The notes beneath the pieces are model-generated. The model saw only the letters and a program-made list of their open reading frames with translations. It had not been told where the DNA came from and did no database searches. From Torymus aiolomorphi (Eukaryota > Arthropoda > Insecta > Hymenoptera > Torymidae): a stretch of 64,000 nt of DNA. Location of the stretch: contig CM070873.1 in NCBI GenBank assembly GCA_036365515.1, forward strand, positions 68,569,529-68,633,528, read 5' to 3'. The position numbers and the translations under genes are program-made. Below are positions 38,371 to 49,920 of this stretch, piece after piece. Within the stretch, counting starts at the first letter, position 1. Each line of letters opens with the position of its first letter.

Positions 38371-40000
38371 TTCTTAACTCTTCAACATCCCAAGTTAACA
38401 ACCAAAATTAAAAGGAGATCCTCCCACTTGGCAACTACAAATTGAACGTTAGAAACCACAGACGCAGTATGCGGTTCAAGAAACTACAGACACGACCGAT
38501 GATGCAGAACCGCGATGCACGATGACGAAATCTGGGTCGTCGAACGGCGAAGCGAGAAAAAAGAGCGAACATGTTGATCCTCCGCGCGCACGCGTCAGAC
38601 CAGGAAGCGAACGCGGATGGATGCTCACGTGAATGGGGAAAGTTTTCCGCGCGCATTTTTTTTTGCAGCCGAGTTGCGCGAGGCACGCGGGACTAGTGGG
38701 TCTTTTGTCTTTGGGCACTGACGGGCTTGGAATAGTTGTGCGGGTGTGCGTTGGATTACTGCAGAAATTGAGTAGGCTAGAAAAAGGTTGATAGATTTTG
38801 GGAATAGACATGCAGGTCCTGATAGATAATGAGTAGGAGAATATTACGACTTGAATGATATACCCACTATATTTATAATAACGAAGGAGAAAATTATTCG
38901 ACACATTAGAGCTTGAACACTTTTCCCATCCATACATGTTACTCCGCTGCTGCTTACATTAGCTTTCATCACGATATGCTCATGTACCCTCATAATCGCG
39001 ATCACACATCACCAAGCATCGTACAACACAGAAACATTGCAAAAGCCGCCATCGCCAAAGAACCCTATACTGCCAGAAAAACGAAATAAAGTCATCACCG
39101 TACAGCACGCCCAGCCGCCGAAAGTATCGAATTCCCCAATCGAGGATTACGCAATCCCTCTCGACCACCTACTACTATACTAGAACGCCAGTTCCATTAG
39201 CCACGCCATCGCGCACAAATGACCGATTGTTACATGCGCGAAAGCCGGCCGCGAACAGCGCTCCCTCTCATATTATCAAATCGACGGTTCTCGAGTATAT
39301 GTAAAGGTACAAAAAACGTCCGGCGAAGGAGGAAAGCTGAATGGAATCGAACGAATTCTAATATACCTCTCTCTTAGGAATGTTTCCTATACACATAATA
39401 ACGACATAACGCGCACGGTCTACGATACTTTTGTCGTTAAACGAAACTGTGCAGCGCGCGCGCGCGTGCAATAGTTGCGCAACGACGACGAAACTTCTAG
39501 CGAACAACGAGCAGCCGACTTTTTCGGCTCGAAGTTTCCGAACGTGTAACGGCGGACGTGTGTGTGTGTGTACCTTTTTGCCATTTTTCACCCGGAAAGG
39601 AAACGAACGGCACGCGGTGTGTTGCGAGCGATTTTTCCTCGAGACGCGCGCGTGATGTCGTGCTATGTACGCGTTTTGGTCTGCGGCGACGCGTTCTTCC
39701 TTATTATTTAAGCGGACGCTTATATTCGTATTGCTATACCGTGCATATGAAATATGGAAAATTGTAAAATAGTAAGAATCAATAGGGAGGGTATAGATTT
39801 AATTGGGCGCGTGAAAGATCTATGCCACTTTTGCCCACGGTTATGCTATTGCGGTATGTATCTATTATTAAGAGTTTCTGGTGCTACAATGTTGACAGTG
39901 CATATCTAAAATGTACGATGATAAATTTTTAAAGAACCGTGCCATTACTATCTTTTTTTTGTTCAATTATCCGTTTTCATACAGAAAAATAGGTCTGCTA
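38371..40000. other. Two GC-rich islands
   Basis: The first (about 38370-38840) runs from A/C-rich to G/T-rich. The second (about 38950-39720) is C/A-rich at 38960-39200, CpG-rich at 39400-39680 and carries (GT)n at about 39558-39571; its right-hand G-richness is weak. No protein-like frame. Confidence 0.45.
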
Positions 40001-40008
40001 TGCTGTGC

Positions 40009-40116
40009 TATATAAAGTATAACAGCGCGGCGAGACACGAGTTCGATCGATCGGCGATTCGTTCGAGGCGATATATTCATATCGGCGATCGATTCAGCAC
40101 GACACGAATGGTAAGT
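40009..40116 (+). promoter_or_regulatory. Candidate TATA promoter and short first exon ending in ATG|GTAAGT
   Basis: A canonical TATATAAAG lies at 40009-40017. About 90 bp further on, ATG (40108-40110) is followed immediately by the consensus splice donor GTAAGT (40111-40116). The intervening sequence is moderately CG-rich with repeated CGATCG/GGCGAT blocks, like a short 5' untranslated exon. If real, transcription would start near 40040 and the first exon would carry only the start codon, the rest of the coding region lying downstream, perhaps outside the window. I find no matching coding exon and no clear initiator motif at the expected distance. Confidence 0.3.
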
Positions 40117-42120
40117 AATGTGTATTAAAGATAATTGACATGGTATTAATTCAGTCGAGGATCGCGAATTCAATCATTGGTCAGGGAATCTCCCACTTAC
40201 GTGGCTTCACTTTAGCCGGTGATTGTGCTTCTTGGTCGCGCCTGCGGTATTGTATTACATTCTTCGTATCGCAGCCCATCAGTTACATTACTTATTGAAA
40301 AACTATACTATAAATACGTGGTTTATGCGTTAGGACTGAAGGTTTAATCACGAGACGGCCTATGTCGATCTTACAGATGATCGTTTTATATATTAAAGTT
40401 ATCTAATCTTCTAGACGATGATTGATTTTCATGTTAAAACTTATACATATATAGCAAACCGATACATTTACCATTAAAGTGATGCAAGACATCAAGTAAG
40501 ATAAAATAGTGCAAAACGGTTCTACATTAGAATCGATTCCATTTTTTCGAAACCTTTCTTTGAGCATTTAATTGAATTTGTCAAATCGATTATCACAGTA
40601 TAGGTTTTATCTTAAGTTGAAACACGCATCGTAAGGTTTCCCTGCAGTAAGAAATAACACGATAATACACGAATGCTCGCACTTATACATTTGCATAAGT
40701 GAAAGTAATTTACCGTTAAAAACGATATTATCTATACTTCCTTCGACAATAAATTCCGCCGCTACTATATGCACTCGCCTTGATCTTCCCAACAACCAAA
40801 ATCCATTCATACAATCCAGCCAAACTTTCATCCCTAATCGCCTTATCAATTCGCTCCTGCATTCGAAACCATATACCTTATACACGCGCAAGTACGTATC
40901 CCTCATTACCATTTCTAATGCGCACCGATAATCCTCCACTTCTCCGCGTAACGACGTCCGTCCGAACTATATACGCTCTTGCGCATCACGCGCTAACGAA
41001 GGTAATGAAGGGTAATTTGGCGGAAAAAAGACCGAGGGACGACGACGCGGTAAAATTCGCGCAGCAGCGCTTCCGGATTCTCGCTGCGCACACATACACC
41101 ACATGTGTGCACGGAAAGAAAGAGGAGTGAAACTCGATACCGCGCGCCGTATTCCGCTTCCCCTTTCCTTTTTCCGATCGCAGGTATTAAGCTCGGCGGG
41201 AGAGCAGGAGGAGTCCGCGGCGGCGGTGGTAGTAAGGATACGTCGGATTACGCGCCACGTATGGTTTAATTGACGGGGTTTTTGCAAGGGGGTTAATATG
41301 GTTGCAGTTAAGTTCGTTAGGGCGATCACTAAATGCGGGGATAACAAATTTTTGTCACGTGGTTGTCGAATTTGAAGAACTATAATACTTGCAAAGACTT
41401 GAGGTTTTAAGTCTGATTCGACCATTCGTTTTCTATTCTGTTATCAAGTTTAGCGGCATATATTATGCACAGATGCAAATCTTTTTCATATTTTTGCATG
41501 AATTCTTCATTGCGCAAGACGTCGCATTTGCAAGGTATTTATACAGACTTTCCCATTTTCTATATGTTCTCCGCAGTAAAAGTTTTTAGAAGCTATTATT
41601 TTTTTACCCTAGAGATATTTTATCAAGGATACAGGCAGATATTTATCAACCGATTTATGATAATGAAAGTGTGTTTATATAATAATTACGCATACTTTTA
41701 TTTCCATTTGTAAGCGCAGAAGTATAGAATATGCGCTAATAATATGTTTATTTTGCAATTTTCAAAATACGAATTATCGTTGTGGTAAAAATTGCGCAAC
41801 CGTTATTTCTATGCTAAACTTTTCGCCAATATGATTTCGAGAATGTTTCTTTTATTTCTCTGGTGAGCATTTCCTATGCTAATGTGAATATCACTATATA
41901 TTTTCAAGAAAAATAAAAAGAAGCAGAACAAATGAACATTCAAATATGCGAGCCAAACAGTATAATATTCGGCAAAAATTTCTTTCAAAGCCAATTGTAA
42001 GCACATAAAAAATGATAAATAAATTCGTACAAATATATATTTACGGAAAGTTATATAAACATTCCGTACCAAAAAATTTTGACCTAATGACATTTAAGCT
42101 TGCTCACTTATAATCAACTC
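40117..42120. other. Mixed DNA with one GC-rich island, then AT-rich DNA
   Basis: AT-rich to mixed sequence to about 40760. The island spans about 40770-41310: C/A-rich at 40780-40970 and G-rich at 41190-41310. From 41320 to 42120 the DNA is AT-rich and shows no gene. Confidence 0.45.
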
Positions 42121-44600
42121 TATAGTTACGCAATTTTCACGTAATCAGGCGCGCGCATTCCAGCACCAAAAACGATCTAAAAAAAATTTTCAAAAATCCA
42201 AAATCAGAATAATATTGTAATAATATACATTGTACGATCAGCGCGTACGCATGGAAAAAAAAACAGCACAAAATCATAACGTAACTGTCGATATGTCCAA
42301 GAAATACGTTAAAATGGTGTATAAGCTTACATTTTTGTCGCGTCGATGATCTGCCATCAATGTAAACGCCAGTGCAGATATCCTCCCTCCTCGGCGAATG
42401 TCCTCAAGTCCCGGAAGAGTCGTCCTCCGCGGGCGGCGCGTGCGCGTGTGTGTTCCTCTTTAGCGGCGAACTTCACCGACGACACTCACGATCATCATCA
42501 TCGTCATTTGCACGATCGTCGATAACATCGTCCGTCCCTTTTCCGACACTCTCTCTTGTTTCTTTTTTTTTTGTTCACCCTCGACGCGTCTCTTCGTGGG
42601 TACAACGCACTACCACACCACTTTGAACTTTCGCGCGACGACGATACGGCCGTGTATGCGTGTGTCTGTGTGTACGTCTTCTTTAGCGGCGGGTTAGCGC
42701 GGTGTCCTCGTCACAACTGAATGGGAAAAAAACATACAAATGGGGCGTGAGTACACTGAGGTGGCGAGGTTGGTGGAATGTTTTATTTGGATTCTGTTTT
42801 AATTTGTAGGGTGTCCGGTAGTAAAAAGAATATTACAGCGATGTATTGAATGGTATTACGTTTGAGTATTATTATTTTAATTACAAGTTATTGTAAACTA
42901 TATAACAAGCTTTAGACAATGAATATTTGGCATCCATGAATGAAACACCTATCGAGAAAAGCGCACTCGTCAGTAAACCAAAGGAAACAGAAAGGACAAG
43001 TGGAGAATCTCCCCCTCTTACATATATATATATACGCTCTCACGAAGAAGGGGGTCGAAAAAATCGAAAGGCATATCACTCGTATTTTTCCCGCGCGTTC
43101 CGTTTGTTCGGCGTGCGCTCGCTCGCTGGCGTCTCCCCTCTCACTCCGTTATAGCTCGCTCGCTCGGGCGTACCGTTAGCCGGGTACTCTCCGTTTCTAT
43201 ACGGAGCGCGAAAAGAACCGGTACGCACGCTGGACGATGACACGTTAAACTAGATATCGGCTGCTGCGGGGGAAAGTCATCGTTGAAAATTGGAGTGACG
43301 AGTGGCCGCGGGATGATTCTTTTACCGTAAGTAGAAAGGGAAGGAAAAGTCGATGCAAGCACCCTTGCTGTCAAGTGAAAGTATAAAAACAATCGCTTAA
43401 AACGTGGTATACGTAAGGGTTAGCGTATCGTTATGTATATTTAGCGATGCCGAAATGTATAATTAAAGCCGGTAAAAAGACTATTTTGTTTCTCGCATTG
43501 CGATGCGAAATTTCTCCTTAACGATTCGCGTACATATATATAGATATTACCGCTCGCACTTTTCGCTTAACTACTGTCCCTTGCGAAATTCCTTCCCCGT
43601 TTGTCAAAGCAGTTACAACTGAAAATCATGGTAAAAACGTCCATTCAAATAACAAGTATCCCAGAGCCGGAAGGTAATCATCGTTCGGTCGATAAGTGAT
43701 CGAATATTCAATGAACGGTTTCATAATGACCTTATATAACGGCTACCATAGGCCAGTTCGACAATAAAACGTAATCCCGTGTTACAGAATCGCGCCCACC
43801 ACCAAACAATGCGACAATGCCCCTTTCCGAAAACTTCATCATAGCTGTAAACAAAAGTCGCCTTTGACAAGAAGAAACAACACAAAGTGCAACAGCAGCA
43901 GCTTTCCTCGTCGAGTTGCACAACCACCACCGCCTCCCGGAGGAAGAGAACCGCGGGGTGGGGAAAAAGGCGCTAGTTTCCGGTCGTGCCTCCGCGCCGG
44001 AGAATGCAATTTCAGCGCGCGCAGAAGAAACGGCTTTCCGGGTGCCGGCAATTTCCGCGTCGTGGTCGGTCACGTGACGATTCTTTCTCTCTCTTTCTCT
44101 CTCTCTTGACCGACACAATGACGACGACGAGGAGAGTCGCACTTTCTCTCCGCGAGTCGATGAATCGCAAATTTTCAGCCGTTTTAGAGTTCGTTGTCTG
44201 TGACCCCACGCGCGCGCGCACGACACCGTAAAGCCGAGTAATTACCCGACCAGCATTAGCATAAATTTGGTTCTGAAGGAGGAAGTGAACGAGAGCAGAA
44301 GAGAGGGAGAGAGAGAGAGAAAGGTTTTTTGTGCTATGTGAAGTAACGATAGAAGAAACCGTGTTTTTGCCGAGAGTTATGGGGTAAATATTGAATTATT
44401 GAAGAAAGTCAGCCGAAGTAATGCAATGTTATATAAAAATGAAAAGTGGTTTAGTGGTATTCGCGGTGATATAACGTTTTTACGAAGCTACGGCTGGTTT
44501 ATTTACCGTTGAATAAAAGATATAACGATATTTCTCACGGAGGCGAGTATTGTTTTATTGACGATACGTACAGCGACTTCAGTGGAGATCCCATCCCTAC
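42121..44600. other. Three GC-rich islands
   Basis: Islands lie at about 42350-42790, 42940-43400 and 43780-44400. Each is C-richer on the left and G-richer on the right, most clearly in the first (G-rich at 42740-42780) and third (GA-rich at 44270-44330). A (TA)n block lies near 43021-43033. No protein-like frame. Confidence 0.45.
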
Positions 44601-46734
44601 ACTATTACAGTTTTCGAGCGCTCTCTCTGAATATACTAAAACAAGTACGATTATCTAACACTAAACTTCCCTGACTGATCAATATTAACAAACTTTCCTA
44701 TTTAAAAAACGGAAAGCACTTGAAAACTATTCCCAACATCAGCTAGCGCAACCACATCAATCATCGACCTATCGACGCGATTCACCAGCCACCCAGCTGT
44801 ATTTTAAAGCGGTCGCGACCGTGAGCAGGCTTGCCTGCTCTCTCTCTCTCTCTCTCTCTCAACCGAGCACTTGACCTTCGCCGCCGCCGAATATTTTGGT
44901 GTACGCACACTCACGGCCGGTCTCTCGGGCCGATCCGCAGCTGGCGATAAGTCGGTACACCGCCCGCTCGCTCGGCTTTTTATCTAGGCCTCTTGCCCCT
45001 TCTCGCGCTGTTTCTTTTCACGGGCGCGCGCGCGCTGGGTTATAGTTGCACGATAAGAACCGAGCGAGCGAGCGTTCGTTGACACCCGATCGATCAAAGC
45101 GCTGCGCTGCTGCTGCTGCTGCTGCTGCTACGTGTCATCGATTTTAGAGGAGGAGGAGGAGAAAGAATGAAGTTTATGCAGGAACGTGGTGTATTTGATT
45201 ATGGAGATTTGGGCTGGATAAGGAAGTTTGGGAGGAGGATTGATGTTCTATTAATAGGACATAAGCCGGCGATTTTACTCTTTAGATAAAAACGAAGCAC
45301 TTGTTGAGCGCGACCTTTGCAATGCTAATACAACGCCGCGACGTATAATATAAGCGCGAAGTAGATTGTTATCGAGATAAAATTCTATAATCAGCTCATG
45401 CGGCGGCCGAAACTCGTTCGTTCAACTTGCGCGAAGTCCGGGCTATCGCGTAATCGGCAAAAACCCGGCGAATTAGAAGTCTTCGACTTCGCTTTTACGA
45501 GCGCGCGCGCGGAGAGAAATTTCTCTCGCAGCGTGCCGTTAAAGTTAATGCCGGAGCTATGCGGTGTGTGACATAATATAGGAACCTGCTACTGTATAAT
45601 TCGAGCGTGGTGTGCGCGATGATTATTATATCGTTCGTTAAATTTTGAGCAGGTACAAGTTTGGCGAGTGTAAAGTTACGTCCGTTATCGAAGACAATAT
45701 CGCATCGCCTGACCTTTTTCGAGAAAAAGTTGGGTGTTACGAGGCGAGGATAAAAGTGGCACGACGACCCTTCGCGATCGCCATTGAAAATATTTCGTTA
45801 ATTTTAGCCTCCTCGCGTGACCCACTTCGCAAAGTGCGCGTCTTTCATATGCGCGCGCGTGCGTTACATAAAACGAGAGATGCCGGAGAGCGCGCGTGTT
45901 ATCATGCTAAATTGTGCGTAACACATTCTGCAAATACCCCTGTCGCGAAGTTAATGTTACTTCAAACAAAGCGGACGTGTTATTCCCTCTCTCCTCTGCG
46001 ACAATTATATGAGCGCGTCCCCAATTCCAGAGCCGTATTTTCCATTTTGCCACCTACAATAATAATAATAATAATAGTAAGTGTGTACGTATGTCCGTGT
46101 GTGGATGTCGAAATGACGGGACTACCGGAAAAACTGTTTAAACAGTTACTACCGCCTGTTATATACAGATTACTCGCAGCGATAAGGCATAATATAGCCA
46201 CGTAGCTTCGACACGAATAAACTCGCGGTTACAATGTGTATCGCACGCCGTAAATTTTTAACTTTTCAATCACCCTCGCGCGGCCGCCATCAAATCACTA
46301 CCGCGCGCAACACAACACAACTCGCCGCTATATTCCGCAAACTAGAGACCCTACTTCCTCCCCCACCATTTTTCAATAAAATCACCGCGAGCGCGAATAC
46401 CAGTTTTCCACCGCGGCGGTTCATCTATTTTTCAGCCCGCGCGCGTCACTTTTTATATTACACTTACTTTACACGCCGTACACACCAACTTTCTACACGC
46501 GCCACCGCACACCGAGCCGCTCGAATTTCCTTCTCTCGTTTGTCAGCACCTAGGTATATCTCCTCCTCCCGCAGCGCGGCGACTTCGAATCCGTCCCTAA
46601 ATCAATCAAAAACGAATTTCCTCTACTTCCAGTGCGTATAGCGACACACAGAGACCACTTTCACGCGGAAGTGCGTAAGAGTTAATCGCGCGGCGTCGAA
46701 AAAAAATTCCGCGACAATTATATATATATATATA
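44601..46734. other. GC-rich islands with (GCT)n and (AAT)n
   Basis: The first island (about 44640-45240) has a CT tract near 44838-44860, (GCT)n at 45107-45129 and a G-rich right shoulder at 45145-45250. Mixed CpG-containing sequence to about 46210 includes (AAT)n near 46058-46078 and a stop-free 186-codon plus frame (45645-46205) that I do not recognise. From 46220 to 46700 is a C-rich left half-island whose right half appears beyond the element at 46735-47619. Confidence 0.45.
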
Positions 46735-47619
46735 GGGGAGACTGGGGTAAAACCGGAATTCTCAATTTCTCGGTTACTATTAGTGCGATCTATATAATAG
46801 CTATCTTTGAGATGTTCCTATTATCATTTTGTATACGATCGGCTTGTCAAAAATAGCCCCGTGTTGACTTTAGAAGAGGTCAAAGATTTGTTAGCTCGCA
46901 AGATCGTGTTCATCGTAACAGTCATAGTGCGTATAATGTTCCTGTAAGAAACATATTCTTTCAGTATGTATATAATCTTATTTTGAGTCGGGGCAATTCC
47001 GTTTCTTAATTTCACTTTTAATTGCAAAAAATGAACAATTACTTTTTTTTTCGAACTTTGGTGTAAAATCGGATACTTTAGGTTGGGGTAAAACAGGATA
47101 GCTTATTTTCTCTTTTCTTTTTATGTAATGATAAAATAAACTAATAATAGACATTTACTGCGCTGTTCATACATTATACATATAAAATGTATTTGTTTTT
47201 TGGTGCAAAAATGCATAAATGTATTAGAAAGTCATCCCGGCAAAGATGGTCAGAAGAAAATATGGCTTCAGTGATCTTTTATAAAAAAAACGTTAATTTA
47301 TAATTATTAATAAAAGATTTCTTCATTAAACAACGTTTTTACATCATAGTATTATTTCTAGAATGTCGAATACCGCTTAAAATTAATTTTGAAAAGAATA
47401 ATGAAAGTACCCGGTTTTACCCCGATAATTTTTAAGATCGGATACTTTCGTAAATTTCTAATAACATTTTTGACAAATATTTTTTTCGCTAACCAAGTCG
47501 ATTTTCAGCTACCTGAATGTAAACTAAAAACAATTCCAGTGTTAAATATTGTTATTACTTTATTATCTACTTTTAATAAACAATTTCCAAAAAGTATCCA
47601 GATTCACCCCAGTGTCCCC
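46735..47619. mobile_element. 885-bp element with GGGGTAAAAC motifs
   Basis: The terminal inverted repeats are GGGGAGACTGGGGTAAAAC on the left and the complement of GGGGACACTGGGGTGAATC on the right. The GGGGTAAAAC motif recurs inside: near 47084 in the same orientation, and near 47408-47418 inverted (GTTTTACCCC). The interior is AT-rich, with frames under 100 codons and no recognisable transposase. It interrupts a GC-rich island. I do not assign a superfamily. Confidence 0.6.
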
Positions 47620-49920
47620 AATCGCGTGCGTATGCGCGCTTTTGTAATTTTCTCGTTTGTCGCGCGGTGTATATAGCTGTGAAGCGGTTATCGCGGGTTT
47701 GCCATCGGCGCGAGAGCATCGGCGAGCTTTGAGAATTTTCACAGGGAAGCGATCCGCGACGATCGCCCGCTCGTTGCATAAATGCAGTGTCAGTTTAGTT
47801 GCGTTTGAAAGGAAAGAGATTCGAAGAAGAGGCACGGTTGGAAAGTTTGGCGACAGTTTTATGCACAATTTGAGATTTTTTCTTCTTTTTTTGTTTTTTT
47901 TTCAGAACTTTTGACTTGCTCCTAATTTAAACACTTTGTACTTTATGAGTAATCTTCCTTTAATTAAATTTCCTAATCTTTAAAAATTAAATTTAAAATG
48001 TTTAGTGTTTTAATATTTAATTAAACTTCTTCAATTCTGATTTATCTTAAAAGTGCACTAAACTTCTCAACTGTGCTTCTTCTTCCGCAACTGGTGTACA
48101 CGACTCGATGACCACTTCCTCCTCGTAATCTAATTTCTATGATTGCAGTATACTTTCCGACAACGTAGTGCATAAAAATTTACTCAATTCCGGCTTTCCT
48201 TCTCGCTTGCCGAAACCACTACTGTTTCCTCTTCGGTCAAACCGCACGCTTACAATCCACTCGTTATCCTACACCCAAACGGCGGGAAATTCAAATATTT
48301 CCAGCCAATTCTCAAAAAATCTCTTCTCCTCTCTGCACTACCCCCCCGTCAAGCAACCACCACACAGCAGTAAACACTATTGTCCCCCACGTCAAAAAAG
48401 TCCATCATCCCCCACAATCCACACGAACTTCTTTCTCCCCCTCCACAATACAACAAAACAGTCCAACGATACACCTCGCGCACGCGCGAATTGCAACAAT
48501 TGCACAGGAGACGCAGCTATGTCGCAGTTATACTCTCTGTATCGCGTGCATATAACGCTGTTGCAGCGAGCACAGCACACGGCGTGCGCGAAACTCGTCT
48601 AGCCTAGGCCTCGGCTGCTCTATTCGCGGGCGCCGCGCTCGGAGAGAGTTTAGCCTGCTGCTGCTGCTCCGCTGCGCCGGCGACGACGACGACGACGAGA
48701 GGAGAGAGAGAAAACCCTTTCTCCGCCGCGCGCGCGCGAGCGCACTTCCTCGTTGCAACGAGCGAGCGAGCGAGCCCCCCGACCAGCAGCGCTAGGCTAC
48801 ATGGTTAGCTAGCTTTGCTCGTGTGTGTGCGTGTGTATGTGATGTTGTATGCACCGAGCGCTAGCTGCTCGCGGAAAGCGTGTCACGCCGAATATCGCGA
48901 GAGAGACAGTGGGTGGGTGTGGGGGAGCGCAGGACAAGGTCGAGGATGATGATGCGCGCCGGGGTCCTGGGTGGAGGTTGGGGTGAGGTAGGGTGGAGAA
49001 GGGCGGGTTGGAGAGTGCGATTGTTTTTTTTTTCGTAATAGGTGGATGATTAGTGATTTGAATATTTTTAAATTGAGAAAGATCCAGGTATTTCGTTCAT
49101 GAATGCAGGTTGTCAAGAAAATACAATAAAACTAAAGGTGCATAGCTGTAGATGAAATTTTCATATTGTATGGAAAAAAAACAATATTTTAGTTTTTCTC
49201 GTATCAACTCATAATAAATTTACTGTCATTTCATTCCTATTTCAAGTTGCTTCAAATCGTAAAAATATCATGTTTCAACGAACGTGCAATTTTAAAATGT
49301 TTCCTAAGAATAAGTTAATTGTTAGTCATCGTGATTCATTGTTTGTATCGATCCAATGTTTGTTTCAGTTCACCTAAGATAGAAACGCTAATGGCATACA
49401 GATAAGACGTCTGGAATCTAACAAACATGTGTCGCTGTATAAGAGTTTCTTTCATTTTATGTGTAATAAAAAAGCTTGCGCTCTATTGATATAAGTTTCA
49501 TTCTAAACAGATATCCACGTATCGTGCAATTGAAAGGGCCAATAAAAAAGTCGATTGCGCTTATTTAATGTATGTAAACAAACAGCAACTATAAAAGAAT
49601 ATTGCACTGGAAAGAACGAAAATCTATAACCGTTTCTTCAAACGCGACATCATTTTAGATCATTCATTACGACTTCTCTTCAACTCAATTCGAACCTGTA
49701 CACAATCTTATTTTCAATTCACAGCATACATCTGCTGCCGAATACTGTCAACCGATCACTTTCACAGTACCCAGCATTTTGAAATTGCACGTTCGTCATT
49801 AATTTTCATTTCGTTATGTAACTGAAGCAACGGAACCCCGGGCCCACCTAGATCGTTCGCGAATTCAGCGAGCAATTATTTTTAGTGAAACAACGCCGCG
49901 CGTTACATCAGCGCTCGCGA
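47620..49920. other. Right half-island, a strong skew-flip island and AT-rich DNA
   Basis: 47640-47860 is G-rich and completes the island cut by the preceding element. A second island spans about 48070-49020: line 48361-48420 has 24 C and 5 G, and line 48961-49020 has 36 G and 4 C. Its right shoulder includes a run fitting the canonical G-quadruplex pattern (48980-49007). From 49030 to 49920 the DNA is AT-rich with nothing recognised. Confidence 0.6.

Noticed and set aside
45645..46205. 186-codon plus-strand frame of fairly normal composition in its first two thirds
   Set aside because: It begins with TTG rather than ATG, ends in an Ile run made by an (AAT)n repeat, and matches no family I recognise. 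Chance is likely in stop-poor island DNA.
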